The position numbers and the translations under genes are program-made. From the NCBI GenBank assembly GCA_949293595.1, contig CASFDW010000002.1, positions 62,001 to 126,000 of the forward strand: DNA of 64,000 nucleotides, in the 5' to 3' direction. The notes beneath the pieces were generated by a model that saw only the letters and a list, made by a program, of their open reading frames with translations, searched no databases and had not been told where the DNA came from. Positions 1 through 8,698 of this stretch are shown here, one piece after another (positions within the stretch are counted from its first letter, which is position 1; each line of letters starts with the position of its first letter). This DNA comes from an uncultured Spirochaetales bacterium. GTDB lineage: Bacteria > Spirochaetota > Spirochaetia > Sphaerochaetales > Sphaerochaetaceae.

Positions 1-891
1 GATTCCGTTATCTGTGAAGATGTCCGTAAGCTTGAAATCTCAAAGCTGTCACCGATTGATGCACTCGCATTTGGTTTTCCATGTAATGACTTCAGCGTAG
101 TCGGAGAGCAAAAAGGTTTTGATGGCATCTATGGGCCGTTATATACATATGGTGTTAAGGCCCTTCAGATCTTCAACCCGGCATGGTTTCTAGCTGAAAA
201 TGTTGGTGGCCTTCGCTCTGCCAATGAAGGTAAAGCTTTCACAAAGATTCTTTCAGATTTTAAAGCGGCGGGTTACAAAATCACTCCGCACCTATACAAA
301 TTCGAGGAATATGGCGTTCCTCAAGCAAGGCACAGGGTTATAATTATCGGCATCAGAGATGATTTACCGTATGAATTCCGTGTTCCATCCCCTACTCCTT
401 ATCAAAATGATGACAATACTTGCCGCAATGCAATCGAGAATCCGCCAATTCCAGCCGGAGCAATGAACAATGAGAAGACAAAGCAATCAGAGGCTGTTGT
501 CGAGAGGCTGAAATACATCAAACCTGGTCAGAATGCCTTTACAGCTAAAATGCCAGAAGCTCTCAAGTTGAATGTAAAAGGCGCTAGGATGAGCCAGATT
601 TACAAGCGTCTTGATCCAGAGAAACCAGCATATACAGTTACTGGATCAGGCGGTGGTGGTACTCATATCTATCACTGGTCGGAACCGAGAGCTCTAACCA
701 ACAGGGAACGTGCCCGCCTTCAGACGTTTCCTGATGACTACATCTTTGAAGGTTCCAAGGAACAAGTTCGCAAGCAAATTGGCATGGCTGTTCCTTGCAA
801 AGGTGCAAAAATCATTTTTGAAGCAATCCTGAAAACATTTGCTGACATCAATTATGAATCTGTACCGACAAACCTGGAGGATGATGCATGA
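1..891 (+). CDS. DNA (cytosine-5-)-methyltransferase, 5' end missing
   Basis: The reading frame is open from base 1, so the start lies left of the window; 296 residues are visible. Seen in the sequence: the motif IV loop GFPCNDFS with catalytic Cys at visible residue 28, AENVGG (motif VI ENV) near residue 65, QARHR (motif VIII) near 107, the RALTNRERARLQTFPDDY block (motif IX) and a motif X variant GMAVPC in place of the usual GNAVPP. These define C5-cytosine methyltransferases, which transfer a methyl group from S-adenosylmethionine to C5 of cytosine inside a target site. The last 4 bases overlap the next gene, an AlwI-like endonuclease, so this is probably the protective methylase of a type II restriction-modification pair. 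AlwI-type sites are asymmetric and normally need both strands methylated separately, so a second methylase may lie further left. Confidence 0.93.
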   Translation, partial: DSVICEDVRKLEISKLSPIDALAFGFPCNDFSVVGEQKGFDGIYGPLYTYGVKALQIFNPAWFLAENVGGLRSANEGKAFTKILSDFKAAGYKITPHLYKFEEYGVPQARHRVIIIGIRDDLPYEFRVPSPTPYQNDDNTCRNAIENPPIPAGAMNNEKTKQSEAVVERLKYIKPGQNAFTAKMPEALKLNVKGARMSQIYKRLDPEKPAYTVTGSGGGGTHIYHWSEPRALTNRERARLQTFPDDYIFEGSKEQVRKQIGMAVPCKGAKIIFEAILKTFADINYESVPTNLEDDA

Positions 892-2465
892 TAAATGTGT
901 GGTGGTTCACAAGGCCAAAGCGTCGAGTTACTGGCATTCCTAATATCATTGCTTCAGTAGTTTCTGAAGTTATTGGTCAAAAATGGTCTGGTGAAAGAAA
1001 CACACATCTATCTGTAGAGTCGGCACTAGAAAAAGAAGGCTTAAAACGCATTGGGGATCGCAGAGACCAGAGTGGTAGTGGTGCAAGGACATATCTTGCT
1101 TGGCTTCGCTCCTATGGGTTCATCTTTGAATATAACAAGCAACTGGAATTCACTCTTGCAGCAGAAGACATTCTCAATGGTGCATCCCCAGTAGAAGTAA
1201 TGCGAGCCCAAGTTCTGAAATATCAATTCCCCTCAAATTTCAGCACACGCCAGAAATCTGAAGTTGCACCTCGTTTCAAGATTCGTCCATATAGATTTGT
1301 ACTGAAGCTCCTAAAGGACCCAGTACTAAAAGGGTATCTTACTGAAGACGAGATTGCTTTCATTCTTATTGAAGAAGCAGAAAATGAATCCGATAGCTGT
1401 TACAGAAAGGTAGTCAACCATATCCTCGATTACAGAGACAGGGGTAGCGTTGCAATTCCATCCATAGAAGAACTGAATCGCTTATACAGAGATGACAATG
1501 ACGGAAAGATCGGATACTTCACTGATATTGCCAATACTATGGTGAATGTATTCGAGTACACACAGCTCGTTTACAGAACTATCACAGATGAAGGGAAAAA
1601 CTGCATCAAAATAGCCACAGAAGCTTCTGAATATGTTGATTCAATACTCTCAACAAATCCAGCGTTCATTGATCGTCCAGAAGATGAGGTTTATTTCCAA
1701 CGGAAATACGGTGTGGGACCTTTCCATAAGAAGGATACAAGAAACCTGGCCGAAACAAGGACAATAACACCAAAAATCTTGATGGAAACAAACATCAAAA
1801 AGAGTTTCATCAAGTTGTCTTTGCAAGAACCTATATATCGAATTGATTCTCATGTTATAGACATGCTCGTTGCAGATAATGCTTACACATATACGTACAA
1901 CCAGGTTGAAGATGTTGTCAGGGAAGTATACCCAGGCGGCGCTATCAATGGCTTTCTCAGCAACTATTACCAGATGGCGTTCTCAGGAACCCAGCTTGCA
2001 ACAGAGTTTGAGAAAGCTACTGCGGCAATCTTTCATGATGTATTTAATTTTGAAACAGAATGGATAGGATCAAGAGGAAATGTTCCCGATGTGGTCATAA
2101 GTACTGATGATGAAGGATATCAAGCCATCATAGACACAAAAGCATATAATTCATACTCGATAACAAATGATCATTTTAACCGAATGACATACAACTATAT
2201 ACCGAAGATCTATCAATATAGTTTCTCAAGAAATAAGCTTGTTGCGTTTGCTTATATTGCTGGAGGATTTAATAATTCCGTTGAAAAGAATTTACGATGT
2301 ATCGAGCAACTCACCCATGTAAAGGGAAGTGCTTTTACTGTAAATGCTATAATTCAGCTGGTCGAAAAAGCTCTCGAAAACCCAATTCCCCACAAGTCTT
2401 GGAGGCAACTACTATCTTCAGGTAAAGTAATCTCCTCAAGCAAAGGATTGATACTTCCAAGCTAA
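888..2465 (+). CDS. AlwI-family type II restriction endonuclease
   Basis: A 525-residue protein starting with the MINVWWFTRPKRRVTGIP block that I recognise from AlwI-like endonucleases, followed by the family's SGARTYLAWLRSYGF and VLKYQFPSNFS segments. A PD-(D/E)XK-type nuclease core is visible near the C terminus: acidic E373/E375 in ATEFEKA, then PD401, then D416-T-K418 in AIIDTKAY. The family is known for cutting outside short asymmetric sites (AlwI: GGATC); the site of this protein cannot be read from the sequence. ATG overlaps the methylase stop by 4 bases (ATGA), so the two are translationally coupled. The 3' end overlaps by 4 bases the convergent XRE gene. Length is normal for the family and no frame break is seen. 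Confidence 0.88.
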   Translation: MINVWWFTRPKRRVTGIPNIIASVVSEVIGQKWSGERNTHLSVESALEKEGLKRIGDRRDQSGSGARTYLAWLRSYGFIFEYNKQLEFTLAAEDILNGASPVEVMRAQVLKYQFPSNFSTRQKSEVAPRFKIRPYRFVLKLLKDPVLKGYLTEDEIAFILIEEAENESDSCYRKVVNHILDYRDRGSVAIPSIEELNRLYRDDNDGKIGYFTDIANTMVNVFEYTQLVYRTITDEGKNCIKIATEASEYVDSILSTNPAFIDRPEDEVYFQRKYGVGPFHKKDTRNLAETRTITPKILMETNIKKSFIKLSLQEPIYRIDSHVIDMLVADNAYTYTYNQVEDVVREVYPGGAINGFLSNYYQMAFSGTQLATEFEKATAAIFHDVFNFETEWIGSRGNVPDVVISTDDEGYQAIIDTKAYNSYSITNDHFNRMTYNYIPKIYQYSFSRNKLVAFAYIAGGFNNSVEKNLRCIEQLTHVKGSAFTVNAIIQLVEKALENPIPHKSWRQLLSSGKVISSSKGLILPS

Positions 2466-2716
2466 ACCGGGAGATCATTAAATAGCTCAGCAACCTCAAT
2501 TTGAAGATAGGTAGCAATCAAATAACAGGAATCGATTGTTACAGAATGTTCGCCACGCTCAATTCTTCCATAATGAGCTCTGCTTATCTGACAACCTTCT
2601 GCCATACTTGTCTGTGACAAACCTCTCATCTTCCTGATCCGACACAAATTTTGTCCAAAGAGCCTGCGAAAGGTAGCCATTTTCTCCGTTATGGTTTTAT
2701 CACGCTCCTGTGTCAT
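2462..2716 (-). CDS. XRE-family HTH regulator, probable restriction-modification controller (C-protein-like)
   Basis: An 84-residue protein with one Cro/C1-type helix-turn-helix over about residues 19-75 (LCRIRKMRGLSQTSMAEG, then ISRAHYGRIERGEHSV). Small XRE proteins inside type II systems often act as controller proteins that delay endonuclease expression; that role is inferred from position. It faces the endonuclease gene tail-to-tail and is divergent from the AIPR operon. Upstream on its strand are a -35-like TTGATT and a -10-like TATAAG only a few bases before the ATG, so a leaderless transcript is possible. An internal ATG (codon 13, position 2680) has a GGAG just upstream and is the alternative start, giving 72 residues. 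Confidence 0.8.
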   Translation of the reverse strand: MTQERDKTITEKMATFRRLFGQNLCRIRKMRGLSQTSMAEGCQISRAHYGRIERGEHSVTIDSCYLIATYLQIEVAELFNDLPV

Positions 2717-2724
2717 ACTCTTAT

Positions 2725-2755
2725 AATCTTGACTTTATCTACAAAAATCAAGATT
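2725..2755. promoter_or_regulatory. Inverted repeat upstream of the XRE gene, candidate operator
   Basis: AATCTTGA at 2725-2732 and TCAAGATT at 2748-2755 form an exact 8-bp inverted repeat with 15 bases between. It spans the likely promoter of the XRE gene, whose -35-like TTGATT lies inside the right arm. Symmetric sites of this kind are typical targets of XRE/C proteins, so autoregulation is the simple reading; binding itself is inference. Confidence 0.5.
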
Positions 2756-2766
2756 AAAAGCATATG

Positions 2767-2814
2767 TTTGATACATTTATAGCGTTTTAATACTTTTGAT
2801 ACATTTATAGCGTT
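2767..2814 (+). repeat. Two exact 20-bp direct repeats, candidate operator of the AIPR operon
   Basis: TTTGATACATTTATAGCGTT occurs at 2767-2786 and again at 2795-2814, identical over 20 bases, with a 28-bp period. The second copy contains the -35 hexamer of the AIPR promoter. The two copies are the only conserved feature of the gap between the divergent XRE and AIPR genes and are best explained as paired regulator sites. A period of 28 bp is not a whole number of helical turns, so two bound dimers would lie on different faces. Confidence 0.7.
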
Positions 2815-2824
2815 GATCCATAAT
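2796..2824 (+). promoter_or_regulatory. Predicted sigma-70-type promoter of the AIPR-GHKL operon
   Basis: TTGATA (2796-2801), 17 bases, then CATAAT (2819-2824); each hexamer matches 5 of 6 consensus positions. The transcript would start about 30 bases before the AIPR ATG, which is preceded by AGAGG at a proper distance. The -35 lies inside the second 20-bp repeat, so a protein on the repeats would compete with RNA polymerase. Confidence 0.6.
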
Positions 2825-2861
2825 AAACCTACTTTTACACTCCTAATCAAGAGGTACAAAC

Positions 2862-4094
2862 ATGGATAATTCAATTACAACAAAATTCAAAGTCGCTTCT
2901 TGCAAGGAAATTCTAAATCCGTACGCAACATCCAAGGACAAGCTACTTGCAACCCCAAGAATGTTCGTTGCTATCTGCGATGTCATGAATCTTCCAGAAA
3001 ACTTTCCTATGGAAACAAACCCCAGAGATCAAAATCTGAATACAAAGGTCTCGAAAAAGATAAAAGAGTCTCTTATCGGGACAGACAATGATTTCTATCT
3101 TCTGAACAGAGGAATATTGCTGTCCGCAAAGGATGTTTCGTTTAATGCTTATTCCCGTGAGCTTGAAATTGACTTTGGAACACAATATGAGAATGAAACT
3201 CCTGTTTATGGAAACGTTGATGGAGGACATACATACAGGATCATCCTCGAGAATAGGGATTCAATTTCCTCTTCAAACCCTCAATATGTAAAGCTTGAAA
3301 TTCTGACTGGGATTGATGATATCTTTCAGGATCTGGCCGAAGCAAGAAACACATCTACCCAAGTAAAGGACAGCTCAATCAGCAACCTCCAGGGTTATTT
3401 TGACAAACTAAAAAAAACAGTTGCAGGACAGCCATATGCCGACAATATCAGTTACAAAGAGAATGAGGAAGGAGCAATCTCAATCAATGAGATTTTGGCT
3501 ATTCTCAACATGTTCAACATTGATCGTTATCCTGTGAACGATGAAAAGAACTATCCTACAGTTTCTTATAATGGCAATGCACAGTGTCTGAATTACTATA
3601 TTGAGGCACATGAGAAATATAGTGGCACCTCAGAAGAAGCAGAGAATCCATATGAAAAGATGCTTCCAATAGTCAATGACATTTTCCATTTGTATGACCA
3701 GCTGGAACTGCATGTCCAGTCTTACTACAAACAGGCCTTCTCTAATGGTAAATATGGCTCAATTAAAGGTGTTGTCGTAGCCAAAGAAGGTAAACCTGTA
3801 TACAAATCCAAATTCCTTGAACGTCCAATGGGCTACTCTACAGCCAAAGCTTTCATCTATCCTATGCTCGCTACGATGAGAGCCTTTGTAACAGAAAAGA
3901 ATGGAAAGTATTGCTGGGAACTGGATCCTTTCAAAATGCTGGACGAACTCGGCCCCACTCTGATTGAAACAGTTGTAAGAGGAAGCAGAGATGCTGGCAA
4001 TAATCCCAATGCCGTTGGAAAGAATATTCAGATCTGGAAAACACTTTATCAGTCGGCATTCATTCAGAAACTCAAAGCAATGATGAACAAGTAA
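2862..4094 (+). CDS. AIPR family protein (abortive-infection phage-resistance type)
   Basis: A 410-residue protein with the AIPR signature: an early FYLLNRGILLSAKDV segment, GNVDGGHTYRIIL in the place of the family's NGxQT motif, and LAEARNTSTQVKDSSISNL further on. AIPR proteins are known from phage-resistance loci and from operons linked to restriction-modification; their biochemical activity is not settled. This copy is shorter than many family members, which run to 500 or more residues. It is the first gene of a three-gene operon: 22 bases separate it from the GHKL ATPase gene, which in turn overlaps the third gene. The neighbouring restriction-modification genes support a defence role. 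Confidence in the family is good; the role is inferred. Confidence 0.82.
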   Translation: MDNSITTKFKVASCKEILNPYATSKDKLLATPRMFVAICDVMNLPENFPMETNPRDQNLNTKVSKKIKESLIGTDNDFYLLNRGILLSAKDVSFNAYSRELEIDFGTQYENETPVYGNVDGGHTYRIILENRDSISSSNPQYVKLEILTGIDDIFQDLAEARNTSTQVKDSSISNLQGYFDKLKKTVAGQPYADNISYKENEEGAISINEILAILNMFNIDRYPVNDEKNYPTVSYNGNAQCLNYYIEAHEKYSGTSEEAENPYEKMLPIVNDIFHLYDQLELHVQSYYKQAFSNGKYGSIKGVVVAKEGKPVYKSKFLERPMGYSTAKAFIYPMLATMRAFVTEKNGKYCWELDPFKMLDELGPTLIETVVRGSRDAGNNPNAVGKNIQIWKTLYQSAFIQKLKAMMNK

Positions 4095-4116
4095 AAAAAC
4101 ACAGAGGGGAAGAAGC

Positions 4117-6417
4117 ATGAATAAAGTACAGCTACCGACGAATTTTAAGAAGAACGTAAAATTTGTTGTCGACCTATATACAGGCCAAGGCATCGAGTTC
4201 AGTGACGGATTTCAAAAAGACGTCATTCAGAACGCTATGGGAGCTCGTCTAGGAAACAAATTTAACAACTGGAAATGTCGAATAGACCTAATTAATAACG
4301 CAAAAGGAAAATTACTGATTGTCGAAGACGGAGGTACTGTTGGGCTGACAGGTCCAAACTTCACTATGGATGAGATAAGGAGAATGTCTGAGTCAGAGAC
4401 TCCTATCCAATCGTGTTGCCGTCTTGCACGCTTCTCTTCTTTATTTAACTCTGGCGATAACGAAACAGGTGGCGGTCTTTATGGAGTCGGAAAGCTGATG
4501 TACTCAGCAGCATCAGATTCTCTGACATACTGTTTTGACTCTCTCACCAAAGATGGCAAATATGTTGCCAACAAAGTTGAAGGTGGCGAAATTTTGCCAA
4601 TAGCTCTTGAAGATCAAGAAGCTAAAGATTTTATTATCAGCGAAACCTGTCTTTCCGAAAAAACAACAGTTGGAACAAGAGTAATTATATTTAATCCCAA
4701 TGAAGATATCGTCCACGACATACTTAATGGGAGAATAAAGGATTATATTCGCGAATCCTGGTGGTTACTCATGCAGAGGATGAAAGAAGATTCTGGAATC
4801 TATGTTAACGGGGAAAGAATTACCAACTTTGTAGCTCCTGACTACGAAAACAGTTTTAATCTTGCCTCTCCTTGCGAATACAGGCCTGGATATCGCGTCA
4901 AACACCTGGGGTTCTATATTGCGAAAGATACCTCATGTCCTTTCAAGGGATTTTCATACTACAGGAAAGGCATGAAAATCGGAGAGGTTGATATCAGCGA
5001 AGCAAAGATTCCGGACAAAATCGCAGATAGATTCTGGGGCTACATCGAGGTAGAAGATAGCTGGGAAACCGAGTTGGCCGAAATAGAGGATAGTATCCAT
5101 TACGGCATAAAAAAGGGAAAAAAGAGAAGCACATGCTACCAGAATCTCCGCAACTACTCTTCTTCCATCATTCATGACAACCTTGTCAGATGGGGGTACA
5201 TAAAAGAAACAAAGAATGAAGATGCAAAACTGAATGAGGATCTCCAAGAAATTGCCAAAGATATCCAATCCCTGTTCTCGAGGCTTTCAATGCCAAAGCT
5301 AGGACAGGGTGACTCAAAACCTGATTTTGACATTCGTTTGAATAGCATTACATTCCCTGACAGCTCAACTACTCGTGTAACAAGCGGTGATAACATTTCC
5401 TTCTCTGTAATTGTAAAAAACCGAAAGGTTCAGGATGTTATCTTCAGTTATGAAATCCAAGTTTCTCCAGCAAAAGACAGAACTTCGGCTCATGTTATCA
5501 AAAAGGGAACTGTCCAAATCGCAGGAACCAACGAGGCTAGGTTTGACTGTATTTATACGGTTGATACCTCTACAGCTCTGAACGAAGCAGAAAACATTAT
5601 TCAAATTTTAGTTAAAAATCAGGGAGCAAGAAAGAAACTTGAAAGAGCAATACCCTTCTGTTTCAACTGCGACAAAGAAAGGAATGTCCATGAAACAGTA
5701 ATCCTGAATCTCCATTCTTGTTCTTTCCCGAAGCCAGACTCGAGACGTGTTGATCCCAATAACTATCTGACGAACATTTCGTATAGAATTGAGAACCGAA
5801 GAAACGAAGTATTCCCTTATACACTCAGCGTCAGCCTGCATAACGGGAGTGGTGAAAAAGACAAAATCAAGGATATTGCTAGATTAGAAGGCTCAATAGA
5901 TCAGTTCGAAGAGACTATAATTAATATTGATGACATATATTTTGCTCCTCAGGAAATTGAACAATACATTGACAAAGGTCCTCTTGAGTTGCGCGCACGT
6001 GTTATTGCAAATGGTAATAGCGGAGACTACATGAAAGGAGACAGGATTACCAGTCACAAGATGGTCTTCTATTATGCCACCGATGCAAAAACGGGCTTTG
6101 AAAACTCATTTGAAATCATCAGCAGGAAAGAACCAGGCAATCATCGCAGATCTTGGAATGAGATTACAGGCAACTCTAGGAATATTGTTCTCAACATTGG
6201 TCATATTGCATATGAAGGAGTCAAAGGAGATGAGGAAGTTCAACGTGAATACTGCAAGGAGCAGATGCTGAAGCAGTTCGTTCTCCTCTATCTCAGAGAG
6301 GGAAAATATGAAATCTTTGGCATTACTGCAGAGGATCTTGAAAACATAGATCCTGTTGACCTAGTTGATAAGGTTTCAAACGAAATTGAACATGTATACA
6401 GGGAGAGTCTTAACTGA
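4117..6417 (+). CDS. Large GHKL-type ATPase of a putative defence operon
   Basis: A 766-residue protein with an N-terminal GHKL (HSP90/MutL/histidine-kinase fold) ATPase domain. Visible: an N-box-like QKDVIQNAMGA at residues 33-43, a DxGxG-like VEDGGTVGLTG at 69-79, and the glycine-rich lid GGGLYGVGK at 118-126. The segment up to about residue 300 looks like an S5/transducer region as in MutL or MORC; the remainder is rich in beta-strand-like sequence and I do not recognise it. Prokaryotic MutL/MORC-like ATPases in operons with DNA methylases and nucleases have been described by Iyer, Abhiman and Aravind (2008), and this gene fits that setting. A good Shine-Dalgarno (GAGGGGAAG) precedes the ATG. 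TGATG overlap couples it to the next gene. Confidence 0.8.
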   Translation: MNKVQLPTNFKKNVKFVVDLYTGQGIEFSDGFQKDVIQNAMGARLGNKFNNWKCRIDLINNAKGKLLIVEDGGTVGLTGPNFTMDEIRRMSESETPIQSCCRLARFSSLFNSGDNETGGGLYGVGKLMYSAASDSLTYCFDSLTKDGKYVANKVEGGEILPIALEDQEAKDFIISETCLSEKTTVGTRVIIFNPNEDIVHDILNGRIKDYIRESWWLLMQRMKEDSGIYVNGERITNFVAPDYENSFNLASPCEYRPGYRVKHLGFYIAKDTSCPFKGFSYYRKGMKIGEVDISEAKIPDKIADRFWGYIEVEDSWETELAEIEDSIHYGIKKGKKRSTCYQNLRNYSSSIIHDNLVRWGYIKETKNEDAKLNEDLQEIAKDIQSLFSRLSMPKLGQGDSKPDFDIRLNSITFPDSSTTRVTSGDNISFSVIVKNRKVQDVIFSYEIQVSPAKDRTSAHVIKKGTVQIAGTNEARFDCIYTVDTSTALNEAENIIQILVKNQGARKKLERAIPFCFNCDKERNVHETVILNLHSCSFPKPDSRRVDPNNYLTNISYRIENRRNEVFPYTLSVSLHNGSGEKDKIKDIARLEGSIDQFEETIINIDDIYFAPQEIEQYIDKGPLELRARVIANGNSGDYMKGDRITSHKMVFYYATDAKTGFENSFEIISRKEPGNHRRSWNEITGNSRNIVLNIGHIAYEGVKGDEEVQREYCKEQMLKQFVLLYLREGKYEIFGITAEDLENIDPVDLVDKVSNEIEHVYRESLN

Positions 6418-7184
6418 TGGCACATATAGTAGAATTTGATAATACAGGAAATATAATCTACAGAGGGATATTATCCTCGTCCGAAGTATTGCTTTATGAT
6501 AAGCTCATAGAGACTCTACAACAGGACATTCCTCAGATTGAGCAAGATCTAAAAGAACAGTATGGCGACTCTCTTCAGTACAAATACAATTTAGGGAAAA
6601 TCCTCGGTGATATTCTAGCCAAGAATGAAGTGTCTATTAAAGAGAGACGGAGATTCTGGGATGAGATAAAGAATCTTGCGACCACTGAGAACAGAACCAG
6701 GGCTGAGGGAACGAACTCGAAAAGACGAAGTTTCTTCGAACAGTGCTACAGATTGTCACAAATCGAAGAAAAGACTGTGAAAAAACTCTCTTGGCGTCAA
6801 TGGGAATCTTTATTGGATCGCTCAGACAAGAATACTGAAGATGCAAGACTTTTCTCCTGGATTAAGAGATTCCCCAGAAAACTCAAGGAAGATGAATGGA
6901 GAGAGTTCTTGAAAATAATGAATTTATATCTCGATGAAAAGGATACTTCAGTATTTAGTGAGGAGGAACTATTTGAAATATATGATTCAATGATTGTGAT
7001 GGCTGATACCTGGCTTACAAACTTAAAGGATTTCAAAAAAGGACATCCATCAAGCCGAAAACTAGCTTCGTTAGCAACTTGGTCAAAAAAATACTATCGG
7101 AATTGTTTTTCTTATGCACGCTCAAACAAGGAAAAGATTTCTGAAGCGCTATGTCAGGAGCTGTTCAAGGAAATGATGCTTTAA
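6417..7184 (+). CDS. Uncharacterised 255-aa helical protein, third gene of the AIPR-GHKL operon
   Basis: I do not recognise this family. The protein is highly charged and predicted mostly helical, with a heptad-like stretch about residues 25-60 (LYDKLIETLQQDIPQIEQDL) and many Trp/Arg/Lys-rich helices (RRRFWDEIK, LSWRQWESL, KLKEDEWREF). There is no signal peptide, membrane segment, zinc motif or nuclease motif that I can see. Its start codon overlaps the GHKL ATPase stop (TGATG), so the two are translated together and probably act in one complex. In related operons the third partner is often a PD-(D/E)XK protein; no such motif is visible here. The gene ends 6 bases before the left end of an IS256-type element. 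Confidence 0.72.
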   Translation: MAHIVEFDNTGNIIYRGILSSSEVLLYDKLIETLQQDIPQIEQDLKEQYGDSLQYKYNLGKILGDILAKNEVSIKERRRFWDEIKNLATTENRTRAEGTNSKRRSFFEQCYRLSQIEEKTVKKLSWRQWESLLDRSDKNTEDARLFSWIKRFPRKLKEDEWREFLKIMNLYLDEKDTSVFSEEELFEIYDSMIVMADTWLTNLKDFKKGHPSSRKLASLATWSKKYYRNCFSYARSNKEKISEALCQELFKEMML

Positions 7185-7190
7185 GGACAT

Positions 7191-7208
7191 GAGAGTATAA
7201 TTCGTTTT
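7191..7208 (+). repeat. Left terminal inverted repeat of the IS256-type element
   Basis: GAGAGTATAATTCGTTTT; matches the right end at 16 of 18 positions and begins 6 bases after the stop codon of the upstream defence gene. Confidence 0.75.
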
Positions 7209-7371
7209 TTGGACATTCCCTCTTAGCTAGTTGGAAGAAGGGAAATAATCTGTAGCTGAGGCAGCAGACTGCAACCTTTTGCCAGCCATCAGAAGTATAG
7301 ATGCATGCAGAGGCGCTGTCAACGAATACCGCTGGCAGTGCCTTTACCATCACCCGATCAGTTGATCCAAA

Positions 7372-8600
7372 TCAGGCAAAATCCTCATCGCTTATCCTGC
7401 CTGGGAACGATATCATCAGCTGTGAGATGATCAGGCCCCAGTTGCGGGGCTTGCCGTACCACTTGGCCGTTATGTCCCTCATCGCAAGGAAGAGAAGCTT
7501 GAAGAGCGAATCGTCGGTGGGAAACGCCGTCCTTGTCTTCGTGACCTTCCTCAGCTGTCTGTTGAACCCCTCTATGGCATTGGTCGTATAGATCAGGCTC
7601 CGCATCTCATAGGGATACTGGAAGAAGGATGTCAGCTCATCCCGGTTGTTCCTCCCCAGCTCTTTACTGCGGAAGGATATTTCTTTCCCCATTTCGAATC
7701 GAATGCATCTAGCTGCTCTCATGCCTCCTACTGGGTGTTCACCCTGTAGACCTTCTTGAGGTCAGAGACGAAGACCTTCATGTCCTTCGAGACAACAAAG
7801 CGGGAGGATGAGCGTATCTGGTGTATGATGCATCTCTGGATATCCGTCTGAGGATGGACGGCGGAGATGGCGTCGCAGAAGCCGGAGAGCCCGTCGACGC
7901 AGCATACGAGCATGTCACGTACTCCCCGGACCTTCAGGTCATTCAGCACGCCCAGCCAGTACTTCGCGCTCTCGTTTCCTCCTATGTACATCCCAATCAC
8001 CTCCTTCGTCCCGTCAAGGCGGATGCCTATAGCGATGTAAACAGCCTTCTTCACCACCTGCCCCTCCTCCTTCACATGGTGGTGGATGGCAATTATGAAC
8101 ATGATGATGTATTTGCCGTCAAGGGGCCTCGGGAAGCACCCTGCCGGTTATCTTGCTTATCATCTCCGCAGAGGCCTCTATGCCGTAGATGTCCTCTAGA
8201 TGGGACGAGATGTCCCTTGTGCCCATGCCCTTCGCATACATCGAGATGACCCTGTTCTCCATGTCCGAGACATCCTTCTGGTGCTTCTTCACGATCTGCG
8301 GCTCGAATGTGCTGTTGCGGTCGCGGGGGACACAGAGATCCATGTCCCCGAATGACGTGGTCACGCTCTTGCTGCTGTGGCCGTTGCGGCTGTTGAATCC
8401 GCTTTCCCCGCTATGCTCGTACTTCCCGTAGCCGAGATGCTCGTCGAGCTCCCCCGCGAACATCTCCTGCAGCATCGGTGAGAACATGTCCTTGACATGT
8501 CCTCGATGCCCCTTGCGCTCTTGATTCCGAATTCATCGATGAGCTTCGCGATGAGCTCCTTCCTTTCAGGGCTCAGTTGCTTTGCTGGCTTCTTTGCCAT
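7372..8600 (-). pseudogene. IS256-family (Mutator-type) transposase, multiply broken
   Basis: Pieces of one transposase lie in different minus-strand frames. The N-terminus (MAKKPAKQLSPERKELIAKL, from 8600) runs into a frameshift after GIED near 8490; the next piece (FSPMLQEMFAGELDEHLGYG to KITGRVLPE) ends near 8119, where a short segment expected between RVLPE and RPLDGKY is missing and the frame changes; a third piece covers HHHVKEEGQVVKKAVYIAIG to about 7728; a fourth covers TNAIEGFNRQLRKVTKTRTAF to the stop at 7372. The first catalytic aspartate of the DDE triad, normally in FxDAIH, reads FIIAIH here, so the enzyme would be inactive even if the frame were restored. The second aspartate remains in VDGLSGF. 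Confidence 0.9.
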
Positions 8601-8698
8601 ATTAAAACTCCTATGCCTTCCTCTTTTCTAGCATAGGAGCTTTTTCAAGTGTTCACAATTTTATTTACGGCCTCCTCATTTGAGAAAAACCTATTGAT

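Noticed and set aside
2767-2814. CRISPR-like array
   Set aside because: Only two repeats of 20 bp with an 8-bp gap, located over a promoter.
7165-7353. Short minus-strand frame across the left IS end
   Set aside because: It reads through the inverted repeat into the defence gene and has no transposase similarity.
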